64,000 nt of DNA from Eudorina sp. 2006-703-Eu-15 (taxonomy: Eukaryota; Chlorophyta; Chlorophyceae; Chlamydomonadales; Volvocaceae), in the NCBI GenBank assembly GCA_003117195.1, contig BDSI01000063.1:248001-312000 (forward strand), in the 5' to 3' direction. The position numbers and the translations under genes are program-made. Shown here one piece after another: positions 23,791 through 51,205 of the stretch (position 1 is the first letter of the stretch; the number at the start of each line of letters is the position of its first letter). The notes under the pieces were generated by a model. The model had not been told where the DNA came from, did not search any database, and saw only the letters and a list, made by a program, of their open reading frames with translations.

Positions 23791-23952
23791 CTCAGGTGCA
23801 CGCAGGTGCAGACCTGGCTGGGCATCCCCTTCATCACACATCTCTCAGCGCCCATGCGACATCTACTGTCGGTCGTGCTAACTATCTAGCCGTGCTAACT
23901 ATCTAGCCGTGCTGAAACATGAGCAATAACTCCGTACCACACCCGTTATCCG

Positions 23953-25544
23953 CTACTGTATCCACACCTCCTTCCCCTTCACACGGGAACCTGCGAACGA
24001 ATACCCCGTCAAAGGTCTATGGTGCTCGCGATCCGATTGTACACCCGGTCGAGCACGGCCTCTTTTCCGGGAAACTGGCAGTTGGCAAGTTGCGTATACA
24101 AGCGGTGCACCGCTTCCTTGTCCGGAGGGTTTGCCGTCAGCTCCGTCTCCACCTGCGCCTCGACCTCCTTCCAAGTCTCCTGCCGTGGTGCTGCGGTGGG
24201 TACAGCAGTCGCTACAGTGGCCGTGCAAAACCCGCAATGCAGGAACGTCAGCAGACCAAGACGGCAGCCTCACCTCGCCACGCCCGAGCTTCACCGGGCC
24301 CGCCGTCTGTCCAGCCCCATCCAGCCCCGTCGCAGCGGCCGCCGCCTGCTGTGCAACCAGCGGAAGGCCCGGCTGCGGCAGCTGCAGACGGGGCTGCTGC
24401 TGCTGGGCTGCTGGCGCCGCGAGCATAGGCGCCGTACCGGCCGTCGCAGCGGCCGCCGCCTGCTGTGCAACCGGCGGAAGGCCCGGCTGCGGCAGCTGCA
24501 GAAGGGGCTGCTGCTGGGCTGCTGGCGCCGCGAGCATAGGCGCCGTACCGGCCGTCGCAGCGGCCGCCGCCTGCTGTGCAACCGGCGGAAGGCCCGGCTG
24601 CGGCAGCTGCAGAAGGGGCTGCTGCTGGGCTGCTGGCGCCGCGAGCATAGGCGCCGTACCGGCCGTCGCAGCGGTCGCCGCCTGCTGTGCAACCGGCGGA
24701 AGGCCCGGCTGCGGCAGCTGCAGATGGGGCTGCTGCTGTTGGGCTGCTGGCGCCGCGAGCATAGGCGCCGTACCGGCCGTCGCAGCGGCCGCCGCCTGCT
24801 GTGCAACCGGCGGAAGGCCCGGCTGCGGCAGCTGCAGAAGGGGCTGCTGCTGGGCTGCTGGCGCCGCGAGCATAGGCGCCGTACCGGCCGTCGCAGCGGC
24901 CGCCGCCTGCTGTGCAACCGGCGGAAGGCCCGGCTGCGGCAGCTGCAGAAGGGGCTGCTGCTGGGCTGCTGGCGCCGCGAGCATAGGCGCCGTACCGGCC
25001 GTCGCAGCGGTCGCCGCCTGCTGTACAACCGGCGGAAGGCCCGGCTGTCCCGCCTGTGTGTGACGGGGACCCAGCAGCGGCCGCGGGCCCTGCTGCACCA
25101 GGGGCCCCTGCCTGTCCCTACACTCTTGCTGCCTCTGCGCGGAGCTGGTCCTCCGTGTGCGCCCTCCTCGGCCGGCTGCAACCCTGGCTGCGCGCCGCCA
25201 CCGCCAAGGCCGGCGGCGCCGTCAAGAGCGATCCTCGCCGGCAGCTTTAACTTTATCCTCAAACTTGGCCGCACTGTCTGATTGCTAAGCAGCTGCGGCT
25301 GCACGACTTCAGCCGGCTGCCCTGCCGGACCTTCGACTGCTTGGTTGCCACGCTGAAGTTGCTGTAGCGGCGGTTGAGCAGGACAGTCTGGCCGCGGAGC
25401 AGCGTCTACAGTCGAAGCAGGCATGGTCCGTTGCCCTTCCGTCATCACTGGTACAGGCGAGCGGGAGGGAGACGGCTCCTCTGAGGGGTCAAAGGGGAAC
25501 GAAATATTAAAATCAAGGCCATATAGCTTTGTAGCCAAGGACAC
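23953..25544 (-). CDS. Transposon-borne Pro/Ala/Gln-repeat protein gene, unknown function
   Basis: I do not recognise this gene. A minus-strand frame opens with ATG at 25544 and reads a Pro/Ser/Gln-rich peptide to about 25100. The frame then changes: the natural-looking frame from 25098 down to 23953 encodes seven tandem 37-38-residue units (motif PQPGLPPVAQQAA ... TAGTAPMLAAPAAQQQ). These are followed by a Gly/Arg-rich tail. An intron or frameshift near 25100 must join the two parts. Further minus-strand exon-like pieces lie upstream at about 25850-26060, 26100-26300 and 26380-26660. The last starts with MTTTRRNSKAELARRLKDAL, so the real gene may start near 26640. Boundaries and function are uncertain. 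Confidence 0.4.
24329..25045. repeat. 111-114 bp tandem repeat array, 7 copies
   Basis: Unit boundaries taken at GTCGCAGC occur near 24329, 24443, 24553, 24664, 24779, 24890 and 25001. Copies are almost identical. The length differences are CTG codon gains, so the reading frame is kept, which suggests the repeat was selected as protein. It encodes Pro/Ala/Gln-rich peptide on the minus strand. Confidence 0.93.
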
Positions 25545-26807
25545 AACCCACCTGCTTGGAAGCTTGGGGGCTCATATCTTGGAAGACCGCAGGCTGCCTC
25601 TGCGCGGAGCTGGTCCTCCGTGTGCTCCCACAAGGACTGCAGGGACGAAAACATGGTTGTTGCAGGGCCGGGCGCGGTCCATGAATAAATGGTTGCTCAG
25701 TGGACCCGTCGAAGAGTCGTGTGAAAAAGCTATGGCGACCCCAGCGTGCCCCGGCTACGGACGCAGCACGAGATTCCCGGACCCGTACATCGCTTCACCA
25801 TCATCCAAAGTCGCAAAGGCATGTTAATGCATGGCCTCGATGTCCTCACCTTGCCATTCCAGAGCTTCTCAGACGCTTCCTCTCTCAAGGTTTTGCGTTT
25901 CCGGCACCGCTTCTGCGGGCAAGGGCTGTTTGGCACGAGTGCTTCGACAGCGGCAGCCAATGCCTTGTTAATACCCCAGATTCGCTCTCCCGGCTCCGGA
26001 TCTCTCGGGCCAATTCGTAGCCTCTTGGATGACCGCGTAGGAGTGTTGCAGGACAGCCTGCAGTGAGGCATACTTGTAATGTTACGATGTGAACATGACA
26101 CGCAAGCTACCATCTCCCTGGATGCCCCGAACCCACCCGTTGATGTGTTGGTATATGACTAGCCCCAACTGCGCCTGCTCTGACAGGTCTCTGAACTCAG
26201 CTGCGCACTTTTCTCTCGCGCGAGAGCTGAGACAAGCCGTGCGGATGTGGTTTTCGAAGGTCGACTGAAGAGTGTGTCCGCAGACTTCCATGTTGGTGTC
26301 TCCCTGTACACGGGTTCATGCCCACGGAGCCCCATGTCAGGCGTGCGCGTACGGCGCGTGCGTGTCGTGTGTTTTGGTGCACAGTATCGCCTGATTGACA
26401 TAGGCGTCATCTGAGACTCGATCGATCGGTACGCCAACTTAATTACCATTTCGCGCAACGCGGTGACGGTGGCGTCCGCGATGGACACAAGCGAGTACCG
26501 AAACGGTGGCTCTGTCCGACTGAAGTTAATCGACCGGATTCCCAGTTTTCTGATGCTGAAGACGTGGTTCCGAGCAATTCGAGAGCATCCTTTAATCTCC
26601 TCGCAAGCTCTGCTTTGCTGTTCCTCCTGGTTGTTGTCATGTTGACCTGTCGAAGGCCCGCAAGCCCTAGGCAAAGCTTATCCGACTCAGCGCACACGTG
26701 CCAGTATCTATCGGGAAATGATACGCTTGGGGAGAGGTCATGTAAGTCAGGTGAAGGTGTAAATGTAAGGGTATGTCAGGAGAAGAACTGCTCTATTACA
26801 TTACAAA

Positions 26808-26981
26808 CGGTATTCAGGTATACAATGTATACCGTTTTAGAAGGTATACCGAATCCCCGCGGTGGAATGAGTTGAGTGGTCGTATGTTTGGTCAATGTTC
26901 GGTCGTATACCGTCTATGACGGTATACCTCTCATACAATGATACCGTCCTGGACGGCATAAGTTACCGGGAGACCTAGCTG
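26808..26981 (-). repeat. Right terminal inverted repeat of the 7.95 kb transposon
   Basis: 174 bp, the inverse of the left repeat plus a 9-bp insertion near 26870. High identity between the two ends suggests recent activity or gene conversion. Confidence 0.92.
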
Positions 26982-26988
26982 CCATTCA

Positions 26989-29373
26989 CTGAACTGCAAC
27001 GATGAATGCTCCGTTCTGGTACCAAACTTCGCTGCGCATGCATGTTCATCCAGGCCGGGCAGACTTTGTCGTAGGGCAGGGCTCTATTGCAAGGAGGATC
27101 CTCCAAGGAATGCAACAGTAGATGATCATGAGGTCACCTTATTTATTTTCAAATGCGCCAGCTGCTGCAAATCTTATTTTGTTGTAATACTTATTGCATT
27201 ACAGCGCGTTGAGGCATCCAGCGGGGCCCAACCACCATAGAAGCAAGGGCCGCGCCGGACACAGAAAAAGCCGAACACGGGGGACGTCGCCCACACAGGC
27301 ACCCGATTGGCCACATCACCCGGAATCCAACCCGCGCCTCCTGTGTCGCCCTAAAGAAGGGCATCCCCACGCTTGGTTCGTGACGATGCGCGGCTGCTGG
27401 CCGAGCCCTCACTTCACAGCATGTACCTCATGCGCACAATAAAACGCCCGCGGCTTTGGGGACGCCCGCATCCACATCTAGCCATCACCGACTGGTGCGT
27501 GTCATACCAAGCGGTGGGATGCCATTGGCCGTGAGGCGCCAGAGCAGCACCGAATTTCATGCTATTCCCCATACCAGCTTCCTAGCCGTTATCGCGCTCA
27601 CGACATCCTGTGTGTGCTTGCCGGCTGGTACAGAAGTGCCGGCTGGTGCCGGCTCCGCCGACCGGTGCCCTTCAGCACCCTCTGGGCGTGTTCAGCTCGT
27701 CAATGCTGCACCGACGCACGGGCACCTTCGCACGTTAATCTTTAGTTGCTACTGCGTGTAGTGCCATACGGGCACCTTTGAGACACAGCCCCGCCTTCCG
27801 AGTACTAACGATCCTCTCTCCTGGCGGCAGTTATCGCGATGTTTCGGGATGTTTCTATCTTCCCCTGACCGCTACGGGTTTCCCCTGGTGTATGCACCCA
27901 TCGCCACCGCTACCGTGATCTCATGAGCTACAGAGGGAGCTACGTTACTGCTGGATTGTCTCCCACAGGTTACCCTCTTTGTAGCCTGCGCTGAAGTGTA
28001 GCAATACCGTTGAACATGTGTACGGCATGGTCGTGCAGGTCGTTTCAGCATGTGTGAGTCGTATGCAAGCGCCATGCGGCTCGATCGTACTTTGGACGAG
28101 CGACCTTTCAGGCCTGACGAGCTGGCGTCCTGTGAAGCTGAACCCAAAAGCACCAAAAAAGCACTCCTGGAATCCAACTGCTGTTCCCCCGTACTCGGCC
28201 AAAAGTGAGTTAAAAGTGAGTTAAAAGCGCCCGTTACCGGTGCACCCGTACCCCCTGCTCTATCGAACGGAGCTGGCTCGATGGTTTATTCAGGATCAAG
28301 ACGACGATGAGACCATTTGCACCTTCTTACGGGACATAGGTGCGTGACAGTGATAATGCTGCCCTTTACCTGCCCGGAAACGCCAGTGCTCCGCGGCGAT
28401 TGAGTACGTATCAGAATGGGATACCACGAAGAGCGCGGCGGAACTGGCAACCGCGGGAATTCACATCTGCCGTTGTGGACACAGTTGCGCGTGTCTTAAC
28501 GGCGAGACTGTCCAATGGCGCGCCTGAAGCCGCCGTTTCACTGGGATCCTCTCGGCTCGGAGGGTGGCCGACGGAGGCGCTGGACATCGCGGGAGCTGTG
28601 GGGGGTCGTGGGCGGACGCTAGCTTTGGTTGCGGTGTTGGACACGCAGCACGCACGCTCGCATTCCATTGCCACCCCAATTCAACTTGCTGTTTGGACCC
28701 AGCAGTGCGGCACCCCCGCAGCCCGACGCTCTTTGCCGGCAGCTGTAAATCCCTACGATTCTGGGTCGGGCTCGCTACCTGTACGGCCATCCATCCCCAC
28801 CTCCAACCTCCCCCCTCACTATCCTAAACACAGGGCGGTGGCGGCAACCGGCAACCGGCAACGTGTCACCTGTTTGCTTGAGGGCAGGGCGCGCGCGTGC
28901 GCCCCGCACCTAGCAGCATTCTTAACACATCGCACGTTTGCGCAGCCACCACCACCACCACCACCACCGCTGCTGCTTCTTTAGGACACAGCCTGACGTG
29001 CAGGAGACAATTACTCACCTGCACGCATGTGGGCCACCACGGCCGCTGCCGTCGTGCAGGGACGGCGGCAGGGCCAGGCTCAGCAGGCACGGCAGCTTGC
29101 GGTGAGCTTTTTGCTGCGGGCACGGGACGGGGCGTGGCCTCACACCCGGGGTGTCCCCCACGTGGAGAGCTGGGGACCCCGCAAGCTTCCTCCATCGCAG
29201 GGACATCTAGACCTGAAGCGCGTGGGAGGGGGACTACCAGGCCAATTGTTGGGAGTTTGGATGTACACATGCGTCGCTCAGTGGGTTGGGGACGGAGTTG
29301 TGCCGGACGGGGATGTGGCGGGTGTGCCGCCTCGCTCACCATAACGCGGTACATAAGCTTCGACGTGTTGCAG
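26989..29373. other. Gene-poor interval between transposon and kinase pseudogene
   Basis: Plus-strand open frames, for example 28340-28984, have no recognisable domain or splice context. A trinucleotide CCA run (28948-28968) and a duplicated GTGAGTTAAAA (about 28205-28225) are the only repeats noticed. Expected 5' exons of the adjacent kinase-like pseudogene were looked for and not found. Confidence 0.4.
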
Positions 29374-30250
29374 GAGCTGTACGACAAGATGTCCAAGCCG
29401 CAGCACAGGCGCAACATCGTGCAGGCGTGCGACATCGACGGGGTCGCTGGCCCGCGGTTGGAGCAGGACGACTCCTATGTCGTGCACCTGGCCCCGGTGG
29501 GCGTGCCCTGCCTGCGCGCGCCAGCCAACCCGTCCGACCTCGCGTTCGCCGTGAAGGGCGTGCTGGCCGGCCTGGCGGCCCTACACAGCGAAGGTGCGAT
29601 CTTCGATGCGGTTGCAAAGATTTGGGAATTTTCTTGTTTTGTACCTGCATTTTTTGCATGCTGGCGTGCCTGCTGGTGTGCCTGCTGTTAGCCTGCTGCT
29701 GCAGGCTTTGTGCACCGCGATGTGCGGTAGGCCAATGTCATCTGCCTGCCCGCTGAGAGGCGCTGGCTGCTGATTGACCTGGAGCACGCCGGCCGGGACG
29801 GCTGCGACTGCAGGTGAGCAACAAACAGCGTCCCCGACACCAAAATCGATGTTCATAAGCACTCGCATTGGCAGGTTTGTGTGGGCACTATTGAATTGAT
29901 TACCCCTGCAACGGCTTTCGGCGCATGATTCACCGCAGCCCGACTGCCCGGGCAGCTTGAAATGAATATCAAACAATTGGTTGCGGTCGCCTGCAGCGGG
30001 GATCCTTTCCCACTGGCGTTCTGGAGTGAGCGCATGCTGGACGACGACGGCAAGTACACGGCGCGTTCGGACCTGCGGATGGTGGTCGAGCAGCTGGTGG
30101 GCTGCCTGCGGTTCGATCTGGACGACTCGGGCACGGAGCTGCGCCGGCAGTTGTGGGAGGGCCGGGTCTCGGCCGCGCAAGCGTTGCAGCACCGACCCGT
30201 GGCTGGTCCGCGACAGCGACAGCGATGGCGACCGCCCGGGGGACCCGTGA
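29374..30250 (+). pseudogene. 5'-truncated kinase-like pseudogene
   Basis: A decayed relative of the intact gene at 55637-59338. Exons 29374-29593, 29705-29813 and 29997-30250 join in phase. They read VLAGLAALHSEG, then GFVHRDVR, ANVIC, LLIDLEHAG and a C-lobe with YTARSDLRMVVEQL. The catalytic-loop codon after HRDVR is TAG (29728-29730), where the intact relative has Trp. A one-base insertion near 30192 shifts the frame; skipping it restores a HDPWL ending typical of kinase C-termini and a stop at 30248-30250. N-lobe exons are absent. The catalytic Asp of HRD is kept and DFG is replaced by DLE, as in the intact copy. TAG recoding cannot be excluded but is unlikely given the second lesion. Confidence 0.8.
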
Positions 30251-32507
30251 AGGCCGGGTGGGCGTCGTCTGGCGGCCACGGGCGAGGCTGGCAGGGTATC
30301 GAGATAGGGAGGGCGAGTCATGCTGATGATGGTGTGTGGCCTACAAGTGTGTACTGGTTTAGGGGTGATTCCTGCCTTGATATTTGCGGATGCTTATTGC
30401 CGGTTGTGGCAGCCTTTTGGGCATGATTACTGCGTGCCCATGCTAAGGCTGTTTGGTGCTGGGTATGGATGGCTGCCTTCCCGGCTATGTCTGGACATTG
30501 GCGGCCATACGAGATTGAAGTCGGGATTGGAGCCCTGCGCGTTGGTGACCGCTAGCGTGCAGCGATAGAATGGCTGTGACGTTCGTGTGGGTGCCTACGT
30601 AGGAGACACCCACACGAACGTCACTGCTCTTCTAACAGTAGTAGTAATCATCTTTGATCGTTCCCGGGTCCCGACCGGATGCTCCAAAGGGCCCAGTATA
30701 GAGCGCGGTGAGGGCTTGCGAGTGCTTAACTGGCGCTTGCAGGTGGCTTTATGAGGAGGCGTTCGGCAGGTTGGCAGAAGGCGTCTTGGTAGTGGTCTTC
30801 CTTGGCAACCGCAGGCTCAGTGTTGTAGACGGTGCCAAACACCGAGTGTCCGTCAGGGCCGCACCGGCGGGCGGGGTGGCAGGGAGAGGCGTGCAGACAG
30901 CCCCAAGTAGAACCGAGCGAGCCCCCCCTATTTGTAAAAATGAGTAGTGCCCTTCGGGGATGCACTTCACCTGCACATGACACATTCGTAGTAAATAGAT
31001 GCGGATGTCAGCTCGCTTGCTTGACTACGTATGTACCTCGGTCCCCTGCGCCAGGCCCCGCCAGCTCGACCCACGCGGGTGAAGTCCACTGGTAGACACA
31101 CAAAAACATTCCTGTCTGAATGGTGCACCCAACAGACCGGTGGCCGGCAAGAGGGCGGCTCCCGCAAAAGGTCGCATTCTTGACAACGCAAAGGAAAAGA
31201 TGTGTTGAGGGCAACCGGCCGATGAAGCGGCAGCCGCCTAAGCGGTGCAAAGCGCAAGGTACAGTGCTTGCTTGGGTCCCTGGGTGTACGGGGCTGGTTC
31301 CCCGATAACGCTGGCCATCAGTGTGGGTGGTATGGAGCCGGTGCGCAGTGTTCCGTTCCAGGTAGGTAGGTGGGGTTTGACGAGCATGCTTCGTCTGTCA
31401 TCCATACACCACTTGTTACGCTGCGGGCGGCTCACCGTACACATGTCGTACGGTGACATTGGCGGCTACGAGCCAACCGGGCCACAGCGCCGGAATGCAC
31501 GGCTCCGTCAACGCCCGTGTCGCTCCCCTCCTCCTGCACATCACATCACCCGCAACACCCCAGCCCCTTGCCCACTAAAGACTTTGGCCCGGGCAGGAGC
31601 CGACCGTCCCTGCACCAAGCTCTCACCCACTTGCCACATCTTACCGCACATCTTGGCGCACATCTTGGCGCATATCTTCGTCCTCGCATGGAGCAAGGGC
31701 CCGAGAGAGCTCTTTCGTACCTTCACGGACCAATTTCGCATTAATGCAGTCACTCATACACACAACCTGGGTCGGGCCGGTCTCTTCCCTAAACAACTTG
31801 CTAAACACACAACCTGCCCAATCCTTCTCGCGGCTCACCTCTCCCATCATCCTGCCCACCGCCCGTTGCGCCTGCACCCGCAGAGAGCACTTGAGACCCA
31901 CAGACCCCCTTGTTCGCCCCTCCGATGGCCACCTTCCGGCTTGCAGGCATCGACCAACCCAGCACCCCGTTACCCCCCCTATCATCCCGTTACCCCCTAG
32001 CACCCCGTTACCCCGCATCATCCCGCTGTGCACACCGTCGTCACACACACCGGGTCCTCCCCTAATCATGTAACCGTTGCAAGGTGGACCCTTAGTTCCG
32101 ACCCTTAGTCTCCCCTGGTGGGCACGATCCCGTTTTCCGCAACATCCGTTAAATCTTGTGTGTATGGTTGGGTTGCACAGGTCCCGGTACCTCGGACGAA
32201 GAAAGAAAGCCGCCGGGGGCGCGTACCCGGCCGGAAACCACATGCTCCACAGAATCGCCGCCTCCCCCCTTCCACTGATACCCCTTCCAGTACGGCCGCT
32301 ATGACATAATACGCCCCAACTGCTCCCGCACCCGGGAACGCCCCTCACTCCTCCTCACTTGACCCCAGCTTCCGGCAGCCCTCCCACCCCTGGCGTCCCT
32401 CCCGCTTCCCCCAGCAGCTCCCACTCCCCCGAACAGCTCCCCCCTACCCTGCAAGCGTGTTGCGTGAGCCCGAGTTCGTTCTGGGCTTTCCCGCTTCAAC
32501 CGCCTCT
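30251..32507. other. Intergenic region downstream of GCN2
   Basis: No gene is recognised. It holds an 18-bp-arm hairpin (30576-30624), a short repeat of CACATCTTGGCG (about 31650-31675) and CCCGTTACCCC repeats (about 31965-32020). The GCN2 3' UTR should lie at its upper end on the minus strand. Confidence 0.4.
30576..30624. repeat. Hairpin with a palindromic loop
   Basis: Arms 30576-30593 and 30607-30624 are exact 18-nt reverse complements. The 13-nt loop itself contains the perfect palindrome CCTACGTAGG (30594-30603). It lies about 330 bp after the kinase-like pseudogene. Confidence 0.93.
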
Positions 32508-49693
<17,186 letters not shown>

Positions 49694-51205
49694 AGCCGTG
49701 TTATTTAATTACGTCATAATATACAATAATAGGTCCTGGTGTCGTGAGTTGGAAGATAAAATTGTGCTGCGGTTTGCGAAATCGTCGGTGCAACCATCCC
49801 TATGTCATCGTACCCTTTCTTTCCACGCGCATAGCGCAGTACTTGCTTAGCTTTGCGCGGGAGACGAATCACATCGTTCTATCATGAAACCCCACGTTTG
49901 CGTCGGCATGCTCCGGCCATTGTCTTGTCGAAGCTAACACGGGTGCAGCTGAAGCGCACTGCACGACCATAGCGCACCGCACAGATCTCGATAGGGGAAC
50001 TGTTTCTGTAATGCGTACTTTATTAAGTAACCATTGTCACACGCCACCCGCATGGCAACTTGGCAAGCTGCAGCTCAGCACAAAACTTAGTACGAGTCGT
50101 GTACGAGTGCCCTGAGCGGAACGGGGGTGCTGCTGCTCTTGGTCATAACTCGCTGGTAACCTCCGCCAGGCACATATGTAGACTGGCCGCCACAATCACC
50201 GTCGACCGGCACATATGTAGACAGGCCGTCACAATCACGATCCTGGTAGGAGGCAATGTTACCAAAGCTAAGGAGGACCGCAGCCAGGGGCCAAGCACTG
50301 ACCCAACTGGGCCCAAAGTAAGGCACGGGACAATCCGCCCCGACCCTGCTGCCTTGCACAGACCCATTCTGCAGCCTCTTAAACACAGCTCTCTGTTGCA
50401 ATCGCCACATTACTCGGGACGACCGGGCACAGCGTGGCTGGTGCTGCTCACTCAGCTTGTCGCAGGTTGTCACTCAGTCACAGCTATGTTCACCCTTCAT
50501 ACCCTCTCGTCCCAATAAGGCACGTGATTCATTCATTGAGGGTACTCGGGCTAACTCGTACCGTTTCCAGCTTATTTGCTGGGTCTGCCCTGGGTTCAGC
50601 GCTCTGACGTTTGAGAAGGCAGCCGGAAGATATTTTACGGCAACAGGGTTCGGGAGCGTTGCGGTCATCGCGCAGGTGCATCGGATTTCATGTAGTATGC
50701 TGTGCGGATGTCCATGCATTGGAAGGCCCTGGTTCCTGCATCCTGCTGCAAGGGTCCTACCTTCCATGTACCCACTCAGACCCACACTGCAGCACTGCGG
50801 CATCATGGGCCGCCGCTATCAGACTGAGCGTCTTCGTATGTTGAGCAATAAATAAACCCGAAGGCATAACAGGTCTGGAGGTAGGCAAAGGTAGGCCTAA
50901 CGCAGAGCATGTGGTTAGATACTCACAACATGCATTCAACGAGCGTGATCAGTGCGTCAGTCGAATCATCTGGCAATGTCTGATGCATGGCCTTGTTAAC
51001 GATGGGAAAATTAGCAAGACCCGTACACATTGTACGTGACATTTTGTACCGTAGAGAGCGGTATCCAAGGATGCGCACTATAATATTCCTTTGTGACTAT
51101 TCGTTTCGGAGAGCACTTTGACCGCTTTGAGCGCTTTAGGGGGAGATTGCTCTATTGTGATCGTTACCTTTGACCTTCGAACGCTTATCAACCACAACAG
51201 CAAGG
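49694..51205. promoter_or_regulatory. Divergent promoter interval, GCN2 (-) and serine decarboxylase (+)
   Basis: About 1.5 kb separates the two start codons and no gene is recognised in it. It contains a 29-bp direct repeat with period 39 (50171-50199 and 50210-50238; core CACATATGTAGAC). A shorter AT-rich part lies next to the GCN2 start. Assignment as promoter follows only from its position. Confidence 0.45.

Larger units (their letters stand above)
19032..26981 (+). mobile_element. 7.95 kb DNA transposon with long TIRs, KDZ-like
   Basis: Left TIR 19032-19196 and right TIR 26808-26981 are near-perfect inverted copies: 165 and 174 bp, differing by one 9-bp insertion and two or three substitutions near the tip. 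Both contain GGTATACC-type palindromes. The tips start CAGCTAGGTCTCCCG. CCATTCA flanks both sides (19025-19031 and 26982-26988). This is a 7-bp target duplication, or 8 bp if the shared C is counted. Inside are plus-strand transposase fragments, duplicated modules, a 30-bp hairpin and a minus-strand repeat gene. The duplication size, the Cys-cluster segment and the charged C-terminal segments fit the KDZ superfamily. That family assignment is inference; the TIR/TSD structure is directly visible. Confidence 0.88.

Noticed and set aside
19032..26981. LTR retrotransposon
   Set aside because: The terminal repeats are inverted, not direct. No protease, RT or integrase motif is present and the target duplication is 7-8 bp.
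28340..28984. 214-codon plus-strand frame as a gene
   Set aside because: No recognisable domain, composition expected of GC-rich DNA, and no splice link to the pseudogene downstream.
29728..29730. TAG as a recoded codon in the kinase-like copy
   Set aside because: A second lesion (frameshift near 30192) and missing 5' exons make a pseudogene simpler. Other genes here use TAA and TGA as normal stops.
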